NCBI RefSeq assembly: GCF_000428945.1
Contig: NZ_AUAX01000020.1
Span: forward strand, 1 to 64,000
From: Hamadaea tsunoensis DSM 44101
GTDB taxonomy: Bacteria > Actinomycetota > Actinomycetes > Mycobacteriales > Micromonosporaceae
DNA: 64,000 nucleotides
Reading direction: 5' to 3'
Shown: positions 25,486 to 33,984 of the stretch, one piece after another
Numbering within the stretch: the first letter of the stretch is position 1
Layout of the letters: each line of letters opens with the position of its first letter
Notes under the pieces: generated by a model
Database searches by the model: none
What the model saw: the letters and a program-made list of their open reading frames with translations, nothing else
Told to the model about the DNA's origin: nothing
Position numbers and translations under genes: made by a program

Positions 25486-26391
25486 CTACTGTGGATTTAT
25501 CGATTCAGGTCTTGATGACGCGTCCCGAGCCGCCTCCGCCAGCGCCCGGATCAGCGGCGTCTCCGACGACGCGCGCCAGGCGAACGCCCACCGGACCGGC
25601 GCCGCGTCCGTGATCGGGATGTAGACGATGTTCGGCCACTTGTAGAACAGGATGGCGTCCGAGGCGACCACCGCGACCGCCTTGTTCGCGGCGACGAGCG
25701 TCATCTCCTCGTGCCAGCTGGTGGCGACCGGGCCGCGTGGGATGGGCCGGCCGGACGGGGTGACGTGCGGGTGGAAGACCTCTTCCATGGCCCGCGGGAC
25801 GTCGACGCCCCGCAGGACGACGCAGTCGCCGAGGTCTTCCCAGGTGACCGACGTCCGGCCGGCCAGCGGGTGGGCCTCGTTGACCATCAGGACCGCGTCG
25901 CACACGTGGACCACCGGACCCTCGGCGATGTCCGGCTCGCCGACCGGCAGCCAGAGGTGGGCCACGTCCACCTCGCAGGTCCGCAGCTCGTTCAGCGGTG
26001 CGGTCGGGTGGATCTCCCGGATGACCAGCTCCACGTCGGGGTGCCGTTCGCGGAACAGGTCGAGGACCGGGGTGATCGTGAACGGCTGCGCGCCCATCGA
26101 GCCGAGGATCAGCGTACCGGCGATGCCGCCGCCGGCCGCGATCGTCGCGTTCTGCACGGCGGCCGTGATCTGCCGGTGGGCCACGCCGAGTTCCTTCTGC
26201 AACTGCTTGCCGAGCGTGGTCAGCCGGACGGTACGCGTCGTCCGCACGAACAGCGGGCCGCCGATCCGCCGCTCCTGTGCCTTGACGGACTGGCTGACCC
26301 GGGCGGGCGTCAGGCGGAGCCGCTCCGCGGTCCGGCCGAAATGCAGCTCCTCGGCCAACGTCAGGAAGATCTCGATGTCGCGCAGCTCCAT
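25486..26391 (-). CDS. LysR-family transcriptional regulator
   Basis: 301 residues. MELRDIEIFLTLAEELHFGRTAERLRLTPARVSQSVKAQERRIGGPLFVRTTRTVRLT is a complete LysR DNA-binding region; PFTITPVLDLFRERHPDVELVIREI starts the effector domain. It lies upstream of the peptide-TPR genes on the same strand and is divergent from the DUF2871 gene, over a spacer with two 25-nt repeats. Its target could be either neighbour. Confidence 0.93.
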   Translation of the reverse strand: MELRDIEIFLTLAEELHFGRTAERLRLTPARVSQSVKAQERRIGGPLFVRTTRTVRLTTLGKQLQKELGVAHRQITAAVQNATIAAGGGIAGTLILGSMGAQPFTITPVLDLFRERHPDVELVIREIHPTAPLNELRTCEVDVAHLWLPVGEPDIAEGPVVHVCDAVLMVNEAHPLAGRTSVTWEDLGDCVVLRGVDVPRAMEEVFHPHVTPSGRPIPRGPVATSWHEEMTLVAANKAVAVVASDAILFYKWPNIVYIPITDAAPVRWAFAWRASSETPLIRALAEAARDASSRPESINPQ

Positions 26392-26404
26392 TGGCCGGAC
26401 AATA

Positions 26405-26479
26405 TCAACTACGGCTTAACACAGTGTTGAGCGGGCGGCCCTCAATGCGCTCCGTCAACTGCGGCTTAACGCTGCGTTG
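26405..26479. promoter_or_regulatory. Two 25-nt repeats, LysR-type binding sites
   Basis: TCAACTACGGCTTAACACAG... (26405-26429) and TCAACTGCGGCTTAACGCTG... (26455-26479) are 50 bp apart; both start TCAAC and end GTTG, giving the T-N11-A dyads of LysR sites. They fill the divergent promoter space between LysR and the DUF2871 membrane protein. Confidence 0.65.
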
Positions 26480-26533
26480 CCGACCTTGCCGTTGATCCCG
26501 CCGCGCCGATCACTCGATCATGGACGGGTGAGA

Positions 26534-26959
26534 ATGCTGTATTACGCCGCGCACGCGTACATGATCGTCGGAGTGGTGAGCGGGCTCGCGTACCGCGAGA
26601 TCACCAAGGCGAAGGACTTCACCGGTGACACCCAGCTGGGCCTGGTCCATACCCACGTCCTCGCGCTGGGCATGCTCTTCTTCCTGGGCGTGCTCGCCTT
26701 GGAGAAGCTGTTCACGCTGACCGCCCACCGGCGGCTGTTCACCTGGTTCTTCTGGACCTACAACGGCGGCCTCGTGCTCACGGTCGCGATGATGGTCGTG
26801 CACGGCACGCTGACCGTGTTCGGCCACGAGAGCAACGAGGCGATCGCCGGTATCGCCGGGCTCGGGCACATCGTGCTCACCGTCGGCCTCATCCTGCTCT
26901 TCGTGAACCTCGGCAAGCGGGTCGCCGTGCACGCGGCCACCCCCGAGGCGGAGCGCTGA
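26534..26959 (+). CDS. DUF2871-family membrane protein
   Basis: 141 residues (an in-frame GTG two codons earlier is also possible). Four membrane spans: LYYAAHAYMIVGVVSGLAY, THVLALGMLFFLGVLALEKLF, WFFWTYNGGLVLTVAMMVVHG and IVLTVGLILLFVNLG. Conserved His residues (HAYM, HTHVLALG, HGTL, GLGH) resemble haem/quinone-type sites of cytochrome-oxidase-related small proteins, and the family is known only as DUF2871. Divergent from LysR. Confidence 0.8.
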   Translation: MLYYAAHAYMIVGVVSGLAYREITKAKDFTGDTQLGLVHTHVLALGMLFFLGVLALEKLFTLTAHRRLFTWFFWTYNGGLVLTVAMMVVHGTLTVFGHESNEAIAGIAGLGHIVLTVGLILLFVNLGKRVAVHAATPEAER

Positions 26960-26967
26960 GCATCGCC

Positions 26968-27360
26968 TCACAGCTGGTGGATCCAGGCCCGGACCAGCAG
27001 GGCCGCGCCGGCGTACAGCAGGACGGTCACCGGCAGAACCCAGCGGCAGCCGCGCTCGCCGCCGAGCCACCGCCGCCAGCGGCGGTGCAGCGCGGCCAGG
27101 CCCACGAGGGCGAGCATCCCGACCACGACGACCGGCACGCTGATCGCGAAGTGCGCGGCCCACGCGCCCTGCTTGCTCGGCCCGCCCCACGCATTGTCGT
27201 AGGGGCCGTGGTCCACGAGGCCGTAGAAGGCGCCGCGGGCGACGCCCAGGGCGATCATCGCCAGCGGGATGAGGCCGAGGAGCCCGACCGCGATCCCCGA
27301 GGCGACGACGCCGGCGGACCTGGCGGGCTTGGCGGTGTGCTGCGGCATGACGTTCGACAT
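26968..27360 (-). CDS. Small membrane protein of unknown function
   Basis: 130 residues. Three to four spans (AGVVASGIAVGLLGLIPLAMIALGV, AAHFAISVPVVVVGMLALVGLAAL, VLPVTVLLYAGAALLVRAWI). A soluble loop GLVDHGPYDNAWGGPSKQGAWA follows span one. No motif identifies it. Convergent with the DUF2871 gene (9-bp gap). A perfect 18-bp palindrome lies in its promoter region. Confidence 0.65.
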   Translation of the reverse strand: MSNVMPQHTAKPARSAGVVASGIAVGLLGLIPLAMIALGVARGAFYGLVDHGPYDNAWGGPSKQGAWAAHFAISVPVVVVGMLALVGLAALHRRWRRWLGGERGCRWVLPVTVLLYAGAALLVRAWIHQL

Positions 27361-27419
27361 GCCCTCACGCTAGGAACCGACGCTCACCGCCCGCGTCCCG
27401 CCGCGGAGCCAACCCTCGG

Positions 27420-27437
27420 GTCATACCCCGGTATGAC
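27420..27437 (-). promoter_or_regulatory. 18-bp palindrome
   Basis: GTCATACC-CC-GGTATGAC, 8-bp perfect arms, 60 bp upstream of the membrane-protein start. Compact enough for a dimeric repressor (MerR/TetR type). Confidence 0.45.
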
Positions 27438-27549
27438 GTGTCCCGCGTGCTCGCCCGACACGCCGTCGTACGCGTGGCGGCGCGCTGGGCGGCCCAACGG
27501 CGTCCATGATGTGCGGGGTGGCCGCGACCTGCTCGGATAGGGTCGAGGC

Positions 27550-27891
27550 ATGGGTGCAGTGACGGACTATTTCGAGGAGCTCGATCCGGCCGTGCGGGCG
27601 GCGTTCGAGCACATCCGGGATGTGGCGACCGAGATCGCGCCGGCGGCGCAGGAGAGCGTGAGCTACGGCATGCCCGCGCTGCGTCTGGACGGCAAGCCGC
27701 TGCTCGGATTCCGGGCCGCCAAGGCGCACCTGAGCATCTTCCCGTTCAGCCCGGCGGCGGTCGAGGCCGCGAGCGGGCTGCTGGACGGGTACGCGTTGTC
27801 GAAGGGGACGGTCCGGTTCACACTCGACCGGCCGCTGCCCGACGAGGCGGTGCGCACGCTGGTCCGCACGCGCGTCAGCGAGATCGCGTAG
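27550..27891 (+). CDS. DUF1801/YdhG-like small protein
   Basis: 113 residues. VTDYFEELDPAVRAAFEHIRDVATEIAPAAQESVSYGMPALRLDGKPLLGFRAAKAHLSIFPFS matches the DUF1801 (YdhG/YjbR-like, 'iron chaperone' fold) pattern, including the SYGMPA and HLSIFP blocks. Members are small alpha/beta proteins whose cell role is poorly known. Monocistronic, with a terminator behind. Confidence 0.85.
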   Translation: MGAVTDYFEELDPAVRAAFEHIRDVATEIAPAAQESVSYGMPALRLDGKPLLGFRAAKAHLSIFPFSPAAVEAASGLLDGYALSKGTVRFTLDRPLPDEAVRTLVRTRVSEIA

Positions 27892-27909
27892 GCGGGATCG
27901 CCCGGGGGT

Positions 27910-27944
27910 GACGGCCGTCCCGAGGGACGTGCGGGACGGCCGTC
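27910..27944. terminator. Bidirectional terminator
   Basis: GACGGCCGTCCC / GGGACGGCCGTC, 12-bp perfect stem, 11-nt loop, between the convergent DUF1801 and arabinofuranosidase genes. Confidence 0.8.
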
Positions 27945-27975
27945 GCGTTCGGCTGATCCGCGTACAGCGGACGGG

Positions 27976-29523
27976 TCAGGGCGTCCAGGGGGCGGTGACG
28001 ACCCAGCTCACGTCATCGGGCCACAGCGTGGCGGAGTCCCAGGCGTTGGAGCCGCCCTGGCTCGCGATGTACACGCTGTTGTTGTAGTGCCGGATGTACT
28101 TGGCCGGGAAGTTCACCGAGTAGAACGAGTTGCCCTGGCCGTTCATGCCCGCCTGCGCGCAGAACGTCGCGTCGTTCTTGAACAGGGTGCTGTTGTCGTT
28201 CGCCTGCAGGTAGAGCTGGTAGTTCTGATGCCGCAGGTAGCTGCCGGCGGTGTTCTTCGACTCGAAGGACACGCAGGAGCTGCTGGCCAGGCCGGCGCGC
28301 ACGATCCAGGACGCGTTCGCCTTGTCGGTCGCCGCGCTGGACGAGGACACGACCTGCGTGGAGACCGTCGCGCCGGAGTGCGAGATGTAGCGGGTGGTGC
28401 AGCACGCCGTGGTGGCCCGCAGCGAGATCGTCGAGCCGACCGCCGGGCCGGTCGTGGAGCCCGACGTGCTGTAGCCGGCCGCGGTGATGTTGGCCTGCAC
28501 CGAGTTCTCGGTGGCGTCGCTGGGGTAGCCGGACGTCATGACGCCTTCGTAGAAGGTGCCCGCCGCGCCGACGCTGTTGTCGCCGCCGATGCCGAGGATG
28601 ATGGCGCCTTCCTTCTTCATCGGGTTGTAGCCCGACACGTTCGGACGCGCACCGTTGTAGAAGGTGGACAGGCTGCCGGACTGGGAGTTGCCGCCGCGGA
28701 TCGACCAGTGGTTCGCCTCGCCCTTGATGACGGCGGTGGTGAACCGGTAGTTCACGGTCGGGTCGTTGGCGTTGTAGCCGGCGTTGACGCCGGAGAAGAG
28801 GCCGTTCTCCAGGTCGGCCATGATCCAGGGGCCGTTGCCGGTGCCGTAGCCCCAGACCTTGATGTTGCCGAAGTAGATGGCCTCCATGGTGCCGTTGCCG
28901 TTGTCGTGGCTGTTGCGCTCCGCGTTGCCGTAGTCGAAGCAGCAGCCGCCGTTGTAGTGGGTGCCGTCCATGATGGCGTACATGCCTTCGGGCTGGTCAC
29001 CGGTCGCGACACCGCTGGTGTTGTTGTTCCGGTAGCCGGTGCCCGGCGCCACGAACACCCCGTACGCCTTGTGCCCGCCCACCGTGATCGGGGCGGACGT
29101 GGCGTTGGCGAGGTTGTCGTAGCCGCCCGAGGCCGGGCCGTTGAACCCGCCGGGGGGTGCCTGGGTCAGGTTGTTGCCCCGGCCGGACTGGTCGTAGATG
29201 ACCGTGATGACGCACGACGTCCCCGAGCAGAACGAGTCCTGGGCGGCGGCGTTGGCCACCCCGCCCGCGCTCAGTACGCCGATGTTCGACGTCGCGTTGT
29301 CCGACGAGCGCCGGACCTGGTACAGCGAGCCGTTGTACGTGCCGTACAGCGCCCGGGTGGTGCTGTGCGCGGCGACGCAGGGGGTGCCGCCGGACTGGTA
29401 GATGTCGCAGGGGCCGGTCGTGGCCGCCTGCGAGGTGCCCATTCCGGTGAGAGCCCCGGCGAACAGGGCCGCGGCGCCGGCGAACGCCAGGACGGCGGCG
29501 CGTACGCGCCGATGTGGAGCCAT
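27976..29523 (-). CDS. abfB: Secreted alpha-L-arabinofuranosidase B (GH54 + CBM42)
   Basis: 515 residues. Signal peptide to about residue 34 (...SQAATTGPCD). The GH54 catalytic part contains GPCDIYQSGGTPCVAAHSTTRALYGTYNGSLYQV, CSGTSCVITVIYDQSGRGN and GGCCFDYGNAE, whose adjacent cysteines form the rare vicinal disulfide of this family. MEAIYFG and the nearby Asp/Glu residues form the active site. The last ~150 residues are the CBM42 (AbfB) beta-trefoil, binding arabinose side chains (SISHSGATV, YLRHQNYQL, YIRHYNNSV). It frees L-arabinose from arabinoxylan and arabinan outside the cell. Two LacI-type operators precede it. Confidence 0.95.
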   Translation of the reverse strand: MAPHRRVRAAVLAFAGAAALFAGALTGMGTSQAATTGPCDIYQSGGTPCVAAHSTTRALYGTYNGSLYQVRRSSDNATSNIGVLSAGGVANAAAQDSFCSGTSCVITVIYDQSGRGNNLTQAPPGGFNGPASGGYDNLANATSAPITVGGHKAYGVFVAPGTGYRNNNTSGVATGDQPEGMYAIMDGTHYNGGCCFDYGNAERNSHDNGNGTMEAIYFGNIKVWGYGTGNGPWIMADLENGLFSGVNAGYNANDPTVNYRFTTAVIKGEANHWSIRGGNSQSGSLSTFYNGARPNVSGYNPMKKEGAIILGIGGDNSVGAAGTFYEGVMTSGYPSDATENSVQANITAAGYSTSGSTTGPAVGSTISLRATTACCTTRYISHSGATVSTQVVSSSSAATDKANASWIVRAGLASSSCVSFESKNTAGSYLRHQNYQLYLQANDNSTLFKNDATFCAQAGMNGQGNSFYSVNFPAKYIRHYNNSVYIASQGGSNAWDSATLWPDDVSWVVTAPWTP

Positions 29524-29640
29524 GTTGACCTCTTCCGTTGCGAGGGACGGAAAACAGCGGAGAGCTGTACGCGGCGGGGTCTCCTTCCGGCAGCGGGGCA
29601 GCCGCGTACCATGGCTGGATCCGAGGGCGTTGGTCCATCC

Positions 29641-29656
29641 ATGTGAACGTTAACAT
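29641..29656 (-). promoter_or_regulatory. LacI-type operator 1 for abfB
   Basis: ATGTGAACGTTAACAT, a 16-bp palindrome with one mismatch pair, 118 bp upstream of the abfB start. Shape (central CG, ATGT/ACAT ends) is that of LacI/GalR-family sites. Confidence 0.55.
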
Positions 29657-29711
29657 ATCGAACTGTCCGACTGTTGGCAACGATCGATAGCCGCACCGCC
29701 CCTCGGTCTCG

Positions 29712-29780
29712 CTCGGATCAGCGAAATCGCCCGAATCCGGGCCGTGATGACGTGGCGGTCCCTGGCCTCAATAGGATCAT
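29712..29780. repeat. Diverged family A palindromic element
   Basis: CGGATCAGCGAAATCGCCCG and later GACGTGGCGGTCCCTGGCC align with family A copies 1 and 2 but many positions are lost, including most of the inner palindrome. It appears to be an old copy. Confidence 0.5.
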
Positions 29781-29786
29781 GATTGT

Positions 29787-29800
29787 GTTATCGCTAACAT
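29787..29800 (-). promoter_or_regulatory. LacI-type operator 2 for abfB
   Basis: TGTTA-TCGC-TAACA, a perfect dyad of the LacI class. It lies 146 bp beyond operator 1 in the abfB upstream region; DNA looping between two sites would be expected. Confidence 0.5.
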
Positions 29801-30636
29801 AGACGTTCATTGCGTACGACCGGGTTGGTGAGAGTGCCGATGCCCGGGATCTCGATCGAGACCTCGTCGCCGGGCGCCAGCGTGAAGTCGAGCCCGGGCA
29901 CGATCCCGGTCCCGGTCGACAGGACGGCGCCGGCCGGGAAGTCGAGTTCGGCGTACAGCCAGCGGGCGAGATCGGGCAGCGGGCGGGCCAGCTGCGCCGT
30001 CGAGGTGGTCCCCGTGAAGGCCACCGCCCCGGCCCGCCGGACGGTGAGCGAGATGCCGAAGGTGCCGGGCGCCGCCCAGGACGGCACGATCGCCGGGCCC
30101 AGCGCGCAGGACCCGTTGTAGATCTTCGCCTGCGGCAGGTAGAGCGGGTTGTCGCCCTCGATCGACCGCGAGCTGACGTCGTCGCAGATCGTGTAGCCGG
30201 CGATCTCCCCGGTGGCGGTCAGCACCAGCGCCAGCTCCGGCTCGGGGACGTCCACGGTGGAATCGGCCCGCACCGAGATCGTCTCGCCCGGCCCGCGTAC
30301 GCGCCACGCCGGCGACTTGAAGAACAGCTCGGGACGCTCGGCGGCGTACACGCGGTCGTAGACGTCGGGCTCGTGGCTCTCCTCGATCCGGGCGTCGCGC
30401 GACCGCAGGTACGTGACGCCGGCCGCCCAGACCTCGGTGGCGCCGTCGACCGGGGCGAGGAGTTCGACGGGACCGGTCTCGGCCTCACCCGGCGCCGCGA
30501 CGATCGACCGGCACCGTTCCAGATCCCCGGCCAGGAGCGCGGCGATGCCGGGACAGGCGAGGCGCAGCAGCCGGCCGTCGGTGTCCAGGCCGACGCGGAC
30601 GTCCCCGTCGGCGGTGCGGTAGCGCACGATTCTCAT
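29794..30636 (-). CDS. Fumarylacetoacetate hydrolase-family protein
   Basis: 280 residues from MRIVRYRTADG. FAH fold: VWAAGVTYLRSRDAR, ELFFKSPAWRV, the metal-binding DVPEPELALVLTATG (E and E-x-E), GYTICDDVSSRSIEGDNPLYLPQAKIYNGSCALGP and TGTGIVPG. The arrangement is like 2-hydroxyhepta-2,4-diene-1,7-dioate isomerases and 2-keto-3-deoxy-arabonate-type dehydratases. As it sits upstream of abfB on the same strand, a role in arabinose or sugar-acid breakdown is attractive but is inference. Confidence 0.88.
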   Translation of the reverse strand: MRIVRYRTADGDVRVGLDTDGRLLRLACPGIAALLAGDLERCRSIVAAPGEAETGPVELLAPVDGATEVWAAGVTYLRSRDARIEESHEPDVYDRVYAAERPELFFKSPAWRVRGPGETISVRADSTVDVPEPELALVLTATGEIAGYTICDDVSSRSIEGDNPLYLPQAKIYNGSCALGPAIVPSWAAPGTFGISLTVRRAGAVAFTGTTSTAQLARPLPDLARWLYAELDFPAGAVLSTGTGIVPGLDFTLAPGDEVSIEIPGIGTLTNPVVRNERLC

Positions 30637-30706
30637 CGCCGCACTGGAACATGCCGGCGGGCCGGCGTCAAGCCACCCGATCATGCCGGGGCCGAGGTCA
30701 CCCTGG

Positions 30707-31495
30707 TCAGGCGGCCAGCTGGAGGACGAGGACGAGCTCCGGATCGTCCACGAGGCGCAGCTGGAACATCTCGACGGCGGTGTCCTCGGCGTCGCCGTGC
30801 AGGACCAGGCGGGCGGGGCGGAACGGGCGTACCTCGTAGGCGGGCCACCAGGCGGCGAACTCCGGGCTCGCCCGGGTCACGGCGTCCACGATGTACGCGT
30901 ACCGGGGCTCGTCCGGGTGCTCGCCGGCCGCGATGCGGAACTGGCCCAGCACGGCCCTGGCGGCGGCGGCCCAGCGTACGCCCATCACCTTCCGGTTCTC
31001 CTCGTGCGTGAACATCATCCAGATCAGGTTGCGGCGGTCCGCGGGCAGCGTCAGCGGATCGACCCGCGTGCTCGCGTACGCGCCGTTCCAGACGACGTAG
31101 TCGAAGCAGCGGTCGTAGATCGCGGCCAGGCCCGGCGACTGGGCGTCGACCAGCCGCTGCAGGCGGTCGTGCGACCGGGCCGGGGCCGGCGTCCCGGGCG
31201 CGCCGAGTCCGGCCAGGCGGCGCAGGTGGCGGTGCTGGTCCGCGTCGAGCCGCAGGGCCCGGGCGAGCGCGTCGACGACCTGGGCCGACGGGGTGACGTC
31301 CCGGCCCTGTTCGAGCCAGGTGTAGTAGGTGTGGCTCACCCCGGACAGCTCGGCGACCTCCTCCCGCCGCAGCCCCGGCGTACGCCGCCGGTGCGGTGCC
31401 GGGTCGGGCGGGAGGCCGGCTTCGGCGGGCCGGACGGCGGCCCGCCGCGCCCGCAGGAAACGGCCGAGCTCGGCCCGCCGCGCGGCTTCGTGCAT
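30707..31495 (-). CDS. MmyB-type HTH transcriptional regulator
   Basis: 262 residues from ATG (MHEAARRAELGRFLRARR). An XRE helix-turn-helix with the actinobacterial signature RRRTPGLRREEVAELSGVSHTYYTWLEQGRDVTPSAQVVDALARAL is followed by the MmyB ligand-binding domain (VWNGAYASTR, NLIWMMFTHEENRKVM, FRIAAGEHPDEPRY). These proteins often regulate the divergent neighbour, here the cupin gene. MmyB domains bind fatty acids in known cases. Confidence 0.9.
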   Translation of the reverse strand: MHEAARRAELGRFLRARRAAVRPAEAGLPPDPAPHRRRTPGLRREEVAELSGVSHTYYTWLEQGRDVTPSAQVVDALARALRLDADQHRHLRRLAGLGAPGTPAPARSHDRLQRLVDAQSPGLAAIYDRCFDYVVWNGAYASTRVDPLTLPADRRNLIWMMFTHEENRKVMGVRWAAAARAVLGQFRIAAGEHPDEPRYAYIVDAVTRASPEFAAWWPAYEVRPFRPARLVLHGDAEDTAVEMFQLRLVDDPELVLVLQLAA

Positions 31496-31625
31496 CGTCG
31501 TCCCCCGATCGCCAGCGGCGAGGGTAGCAGGATCCGTACCAGGACCGCGGCGGCCGCGCGGCGCTAGCGTCGGCAGGCAGGGACGCGATACCCGCGACAC
31601 CGTCGACGGCGAGGAGAACACTGCG

Positions 31626-32135
31626 ATGACCGGACTTCTGCTGCCGCCCGGGTCGGGCCGGCCCATCGGCGGATCGGGCATGACCCTCAAGGTCGGCGCC
31701 GAGCACACGCCGGCCTGGTCGGTGTTCGAGACCGTGGTCCAGCCCGGATTCGACGTGGGGGCGCACTTCCACCACCACGCGGAGGAGCTGTTCTACGTCC
31801 TGGAGGGCGAGCTCGATCTGCTGGCCTTCCAACCCCGCCCCGGGTACGCGACCGGCGCCGGCGACTGGCGCGGCTGGCAGTCCGACGACGGCCGCGAGGT
31901 CCTGCGGGGCGGGCCGGGCAGCAGCATGTACGTGCCGGCCGGCGTACCGCACGCGTTCCACAATCCAGGCCCGGCGCCCGCGCGGATGCTGTTCCTCGTG
32001 ACGCCCTCCGGGCATGAGGAGTACCTGCGGGAACTCGGCGAGCTGATCGGGGGCGGCCGCCCGGACCAGACCGCGATCGCGCAGCTGCGGGCGCGCCACG
32101 ACATCGAGCAGCTGACCGCGCTGACCCCGCGCTGA
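31626..32135 (+). CDS. Cupin-domain protein with intact metal ligands
   Basis: 169 residues. GFDVGAHFHHHAEELFYVLEGELDLLAF has the cupin HxH...E ligand set and VPAGVPHAFHNPGPAPARML the second motif with the last His. A C-terminal helix (HEEYLRELGELIGGG..) is extra. Divergent from the MmyB regulator, which probably controls it. It may be a dioxygenase, isomerase or quercetinase-like enzyme; substrate unknown. Confidence 0.85.
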   Translation: MTGLLLPPGSGRPIGGSGMTLKVGAEHTPAWSVFETVVQPGFDVGAHFHHHAEELFYVLEGELDLLAFQPRPGYATGAGDWRGWQSDDGREVLRGGPGSSMYVPAGVPHAFHNPGPAPARMLFLVTPSGHEEYLRELGELIGGGRPDQTAIAQLRARHDIEQLTALTPR

Positions 32136-32157
32136 CCCTGAGGTGGGCCCCGGCGGC

Positions 32158-33357
32158 TCAGGGGCGGAGTTTGTCCACCTGGGACACGGCCGCGTCGATC
32201 TGCGCCATCGTCAGGTCGCCGCTGCGCACCCGGGCCACCGCCGTCGCCAGCGTCTCCTCGACCACCTTGGCATCGTAGACCTGCTGGTTGGCGTACACGA
32301 GAAGGTCCACACCGGCCTGGACGGCCAGGGTGAACGCTTCCGCGGCGCCGAAGCGGGCGGTGATCCCGGCGGCCTGCATGTCGTCGCTGACGACGGGGCC
32401 CTGCCAGCCGAGCTGCCCGCGCAGCAGGTCGGTGACCACCTTGCGGGACAACGACATGGGCTTGTCCGGGTCGAGCTGGCGGTTGAGCAGGTGGGCGACG
32501 AGGACCGAGTCGGCGGTGCCGGCGGCGATGAGCCGCTGGAACGGCACGAGTTCCGAGCGGTGCCAGCTGTCGGTGACGTCGACGACGTCGAAGTCGGTGT
32601 TGCCGGCGGCGCTGCCGAAGCCGGGAAAGTGCTTGATGGAGGTCTGGATGTGCGCGGCCCGGTGGACTCCGATCTCCTCGGTGGCGTTGGCGACGACCAC
32701 CGAGGGGTCGGCGGAGAAGCTGCGGCCCAGCTTGCCGATGGCCGGATTCGCCGGATTGACGTTCAGGTCGACGACCGGCGCGTAGTTCATCGTGACGCCG
32801 ACGGACTTCATGCTGGTGACCATGCCCTGCGCCCAGGACCGGGTGTGCGCGGCCTGGTTGATCGCGCCGACCTCGGCCTGCGACTGGCTGGCCGGGAAGC
32901 CGTTGGACGGGTTGAGCCGCGCGATCCGGCCGCCCTCCTGGTCGATCGAGACGATCAGCGGCCGGCCGCCGGCGGCCGCGCGCAGGCTCGCGACAAGCTT
33001 CGTGACCTGGGCCGGGGAGGAGATGTTGCGCGGCCCGCCGGTCAGCTGGTCGGTGTCGAACAGGATGACCCCGCCGATGTTCTGCTCCCTGATCGCCTTC
33101 ACGATCCAGTCGTCCGGGCCGACGGACTGGCCGCGGAAGCCGACGACGAGCAGGCTCGCGACCTTGCGGCGTACGGCGGCCTCGTCGATCGTCGTGGGCG
33201 CGTTGGCGGGCGGCGCCGGGGTCGGCCGGCTCGGGCTCGGTGCCGCGGGAGGTGCGGGCTTCTCGTCGGAACCGCAGCCCGTCACGGCCGCCGCCGCCGC
33301 GAGGGAGGCGGCGGTGAACAGGTGGCGGCGGTTCAGCTGTACGCCCACCCGATCCAC
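32158..33357 (-). CDS. GH3-family lipoprotein (beta-N-acetylhexosaminidase-like)
   Basis: 399 residues. Tat-like lipoprotein signal RRHLFTAASLAAAAAVTGC (Cys ~28), then a P/A-rich stalk and a GH3 domain: LLVVGFRG, ADYAPV-like MNYAPVVDLNVNPANP, SIKHFPGFGSAAGNTDFD and VVSDDMQAAGI with the nucleophile Asp. Classic NagZ enzymes have KHFPGHG...DSH with a catalytic His; here both His residues of that loop are missing (GFGSAAGNTDFD). It may therefore act on another glycan or be inactive. Anchored outside the cell. Confidence 0.88.
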   Translation of the reverse strand: MDRVGVQLNRRHLFTAASLAAAAAVTGCGSDEKPAPPAAPSPSRPTPAPPANAPTTIDEAAVRRKVASLLVVGFRGQSVGPDDWIVKAIREQNIGGVILFDTDQLTGGPRNISSPAQVTKLVASLRAAAGGRPLIVSIDQEGGRIARLNPSNGFPASQSQAEVGAINQAAHTRSWAQGMVTSMKSVGVTMNYAPVVDLNVNPANPAIGKLGRSFSADPSVVVANATEEIGVHRAAHIQTSIKHFPGFGSAAGNTDFDVVDVTDSWHRSELVPFQRLIAAGTADSVLVAHLLNRQLDPDKPMSLSRKVVTDLLRGQLGWQGPVVSDDMQAAGITARFGAAEAFTLAVQAGVDLLVYANQQVYDAKVVEETLATAVARVRSGDLTMAQIDAAVSQVDKLRP

Positions 33358-33401
33358 GCTAATGCCCGTGAACTCCGGAGACGGGCGGATGGTCGAAAGA
33401 C

Positions 33402-33872
33402 TCAGGCATCGGCCAGGCGGGTGAGCACGGTGTTCTGCACGTGCTGGTAGATGATCGAACTACGGAAGCCGACGATCTCCCGCCGCTGGCTGAACCGGTC
33501 CATGAGGAACGCGTGCAGGTGCTCGACATCCTGCACGGCGACGTGCACGAGGAAGTCGTCGCCACCGGCCACCACGAAGACCGAGAGCACCTCGGGCAGC
33601 TTCGCCACGTGGGACTTGAAGTCCTCGATGACCGCGCGGCTGAGCGGGCGTACCTGGACGGCGAGGAGTGCCTGGACGCCCCGGTTGAGCGCGGCGAGGC
33701 TCACCCCGGCGTGGTAGCCCGTGATCACTCCGGCCGCCCGCAGCGCGCGTACACGTTCCAGGCAGGTCGACGGGGCGACGCCGATGGTGGCCGCGAGCTC
33801 CCGGTTGGTCTGGCGCGCATCCGTCTGCAGTTCCCGCAGGATCGCCGAATCTAGTTCGTCCACGGTCGTCAT
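33402..33872 (-). CDS. Lrp/AsnC-family regulator
   Basis: 156 residues. DELDSAILRELQTDARQTNRELAATIGVAPSTCLERVRALRAAGVITGYHAGVS is the AsnC helix-turn-helix, followed by a RAM effector domain (LSVFVVAGGDDFLVHVAVQDVEHL). Divergent from the amino-acid permease with 112 bp between, the usual layout for an Lrp protein and its amino-acid exporter or importer. Confidence 0.95.
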   Translation of the reverse strand: MTTVDELDSAILRELQTDARQTNRELAATIGVAPSTCLERVRALRAAGVITGYHAGVSLAALNRGVQALLAVQVRPLSRAVIEDFKSHVAKLPEVLSVFVVAGGDDFLVHVAVQDVEHLHAFLMDRFSQRREIVGFRSSIIYQHVQNTVLTRLADA

Positions 33873-33984
33873 TATCCAGGATCTGCCGAATGATGTTCGG
33901 CGGCACGGTAATTCCCCCGGTCTTGTGCCTAGCGTGTGCCCTCCATGCCGCACGAAGCGCGGCCATGTCCGCATGGAGGCACTC

